A DNA stretch of 7,281 bases, from contig DAHWFG010000165.1 in NCBI GenBank assembly GCA_027325115.1, positions 1 through 7,281 on the forward strand, written 5' to 3'. Origin of the DNA: JAKBCQ01 sp021807585. Its GTDB lineage: Bacteria > Planctomycetota > Planctomycetia > Isosphaerales > Isosphaeraceae. This document shows positions 6,749 through 7,281 of the stretch, one piece after another; within the stretch, counting starts at the first letter, position 1; each line of letters begins with the position of its first letter. The position numbers and the translations under genes are program-made. Under the pieces are notes generated by a model. It saw only the letters and a list, made by a program, of their open reading frames with translations. It was not told the origin of the DNA and ran no database searches.

Positions 6749-6751
6749 CAT

Positions 6752-6796
6752 AAAAAGCGCCTTCGATCCGTGTTCCAGACGGGACGAAGGCGTTCT
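6752..6796. terminator. Bidirectional intrinsic terminator between purH and the Gly-rich gene
   Basis: cgccttcg (6758-6765) and cgaaggcg (6785-6792) form an 8-base perfect stem, extendable by a G-U and an A-U pair, with an inner ccgt/acgg helix. On the - strand the stem is followed by five Ts (the A run at 6752-6756), a good terminator for the Gly-rich gene. On the + strand ttctatt follows, a weaker tail for purH. The convergent gene order fits a shared terminator. Confidence 0.7.
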
Positions 6797-6888
6797 ATTC
6801 GATTATCTATGATTTTGAACATGTCGAAGACCGGTCCGATCTTTGATCGCGAACGGCCCCGCTTGCTTCCCGCGAGGAGATCGATGGA

Positions 6889-7281
6889 TCAATGATGACC
6901 TCCTCCGCCCCCTCCGTGCCCGCCGCCGAAGCCGCCGCTGTGGCCGCCGCCGCTGAATCCACCCATGTGGCCGCCGCTCATACCTCCCATGTGTCCGCCG
7001 TAGCCGCCGACATGCCCGCCGTAGCCGCCGCCGTAACCTCCCATGTGGCCCGCGTTGATGCCGCCGGTGTGGAAGCTGGGAGCGCCTACGAAGCTGCCGG
7101 GAGGGAATCCACCGGGCAAGCCGCCGACTCCGCCCGCATGCGACATCCCCCCCATTCCGCCGCCGCCCGCGTAATGCGAGGGTAAACCTCCTCCCGGCCA
7201 CGCGCCTCCACGTCCGCCGCCAAGTCCGCCCCCCCCCATTCCGCCAAGCCCGTGCTGGATATTCGCCCCGCCGCTATGCAT
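6889..7281 (-). CDS. Gly/His/Met-rich low-complexity protein, 5'-truncated by window edge
   Basis: The frame runs on the - strand from the window's right edge to a TGA at 6891-6889, giving at least 130 residues. It is dominated by glycine, with 13 histidines and repeated GGHMGG and GGYGG units, ending GGGGGGHH. No domain is recognised. The ATG at 7281-7279 is the last codon visible, and no ribosome-binding site or signal peptide can be assessed, so the gene probably begins beyond the window. The regular coding frame, the terminator 93-137 bases downstream on the same strand, and the lack of stops support a real gene, although GC-rich repeats also leave other frames open. Such sequences can be flexible surface or extracellular proteins, and the His and Met residues could bind copper or nickel; both are inference. 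Confidence 0.65.
   Translation of the reverse strand: MHSGGANIQHGLGGMGGGGLGGGRGGAWPGGGLPSHYAGGGGMGGMSHAGGVGGLPGGFPPGSFVGAPSFHTGGINAGHMGGYGGGYGGHVGGYGGHMGGMSGGHMGGFSGGGHSGGFGGGHGGGGGGHH

Larger units (their letters stand above)
6638..6888. other. Convergent intergenic region between purH and the Gly-rich gene
   Basis: This 251-base gap is more AT-rich than its neighbours and holds only the 6732-6748 inverted repeat, the bidirectional terminator and an aaccggtt palindrome (6683-6690). No gene is seen in it. Confidence 0.6.

Noticed and set aside
6892..7185. Plus-strand Ala-rich open frame opposite the Gly-rich gene
   Set aside because: It is the complement of GGN-repeat coding; its composition is an artefact of the GC-rich repeats, and the - strand frame has the fitting terminator.

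Overview
The window is GC-rich, with strong G/C third positions broken by occasional AT-rich patches. It looks like chromosomal DNA of a planctomycete, probably an Isosphaeraceae-like lineage. That is inferred from gene style: a large two-repeat M16 peptidase, a secreted PQQ-like beta-propeller with a Lys/Ala/Pro tail, a Gly/His/Met-rich protein and non-ATG starts. It does not rest on any marker gene. No mobile element, CRISPR array, tRNA or rRNA was seen.

Layout. (1) Bases 2-1996, + strand: the 3' part of an M16 (insulinase-like) peptidase gene that starts before the window. (2) Bases 1997-2406: a 410-base gap with a GAGA-capped hairpin and a possible multibranch RNA fold, and no convincing gene. 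(3) Bases 2407-3411: an unrecognised membrane-anchored protein with a TPR-like helical hairpin and a four-cysteine zinc ribbon. (4) Bases 3491-4942: a secreted PQQ-like beta-propeller protein with a basic C-terminal tail. (5) Bases 4965-4999: a good intrinsic terminator. (6) Bases 5024-6637: purH, complete, with a probable TTG start. (7) Bases 6638-6888: a convergent intergenic region with a bidirectional terminator. (8) Bases 6889-7281, - strand: the 3' part of a Gly/His/Met-rich protein gene that runs off the window.

How the genes relate. The zinc-ribbon and beta-propeller genes are 79 bases apart on the same strand and could be co-transcribed, both acting at the cell envelope. purH is housekeeping (last two steps to IMP) and is separated from the propeller gene by the terminator, so it needs read-through or its own promoter. 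I see no coherent new multi-gene system. The items most worth checking are an apparent in-frame loss of about 17-19 residues in the first repeat of the M16 protein, the terminator-like hairpin just ahead of purH, and two unusually perfect inverted repeats inside the beta-propeller gene.
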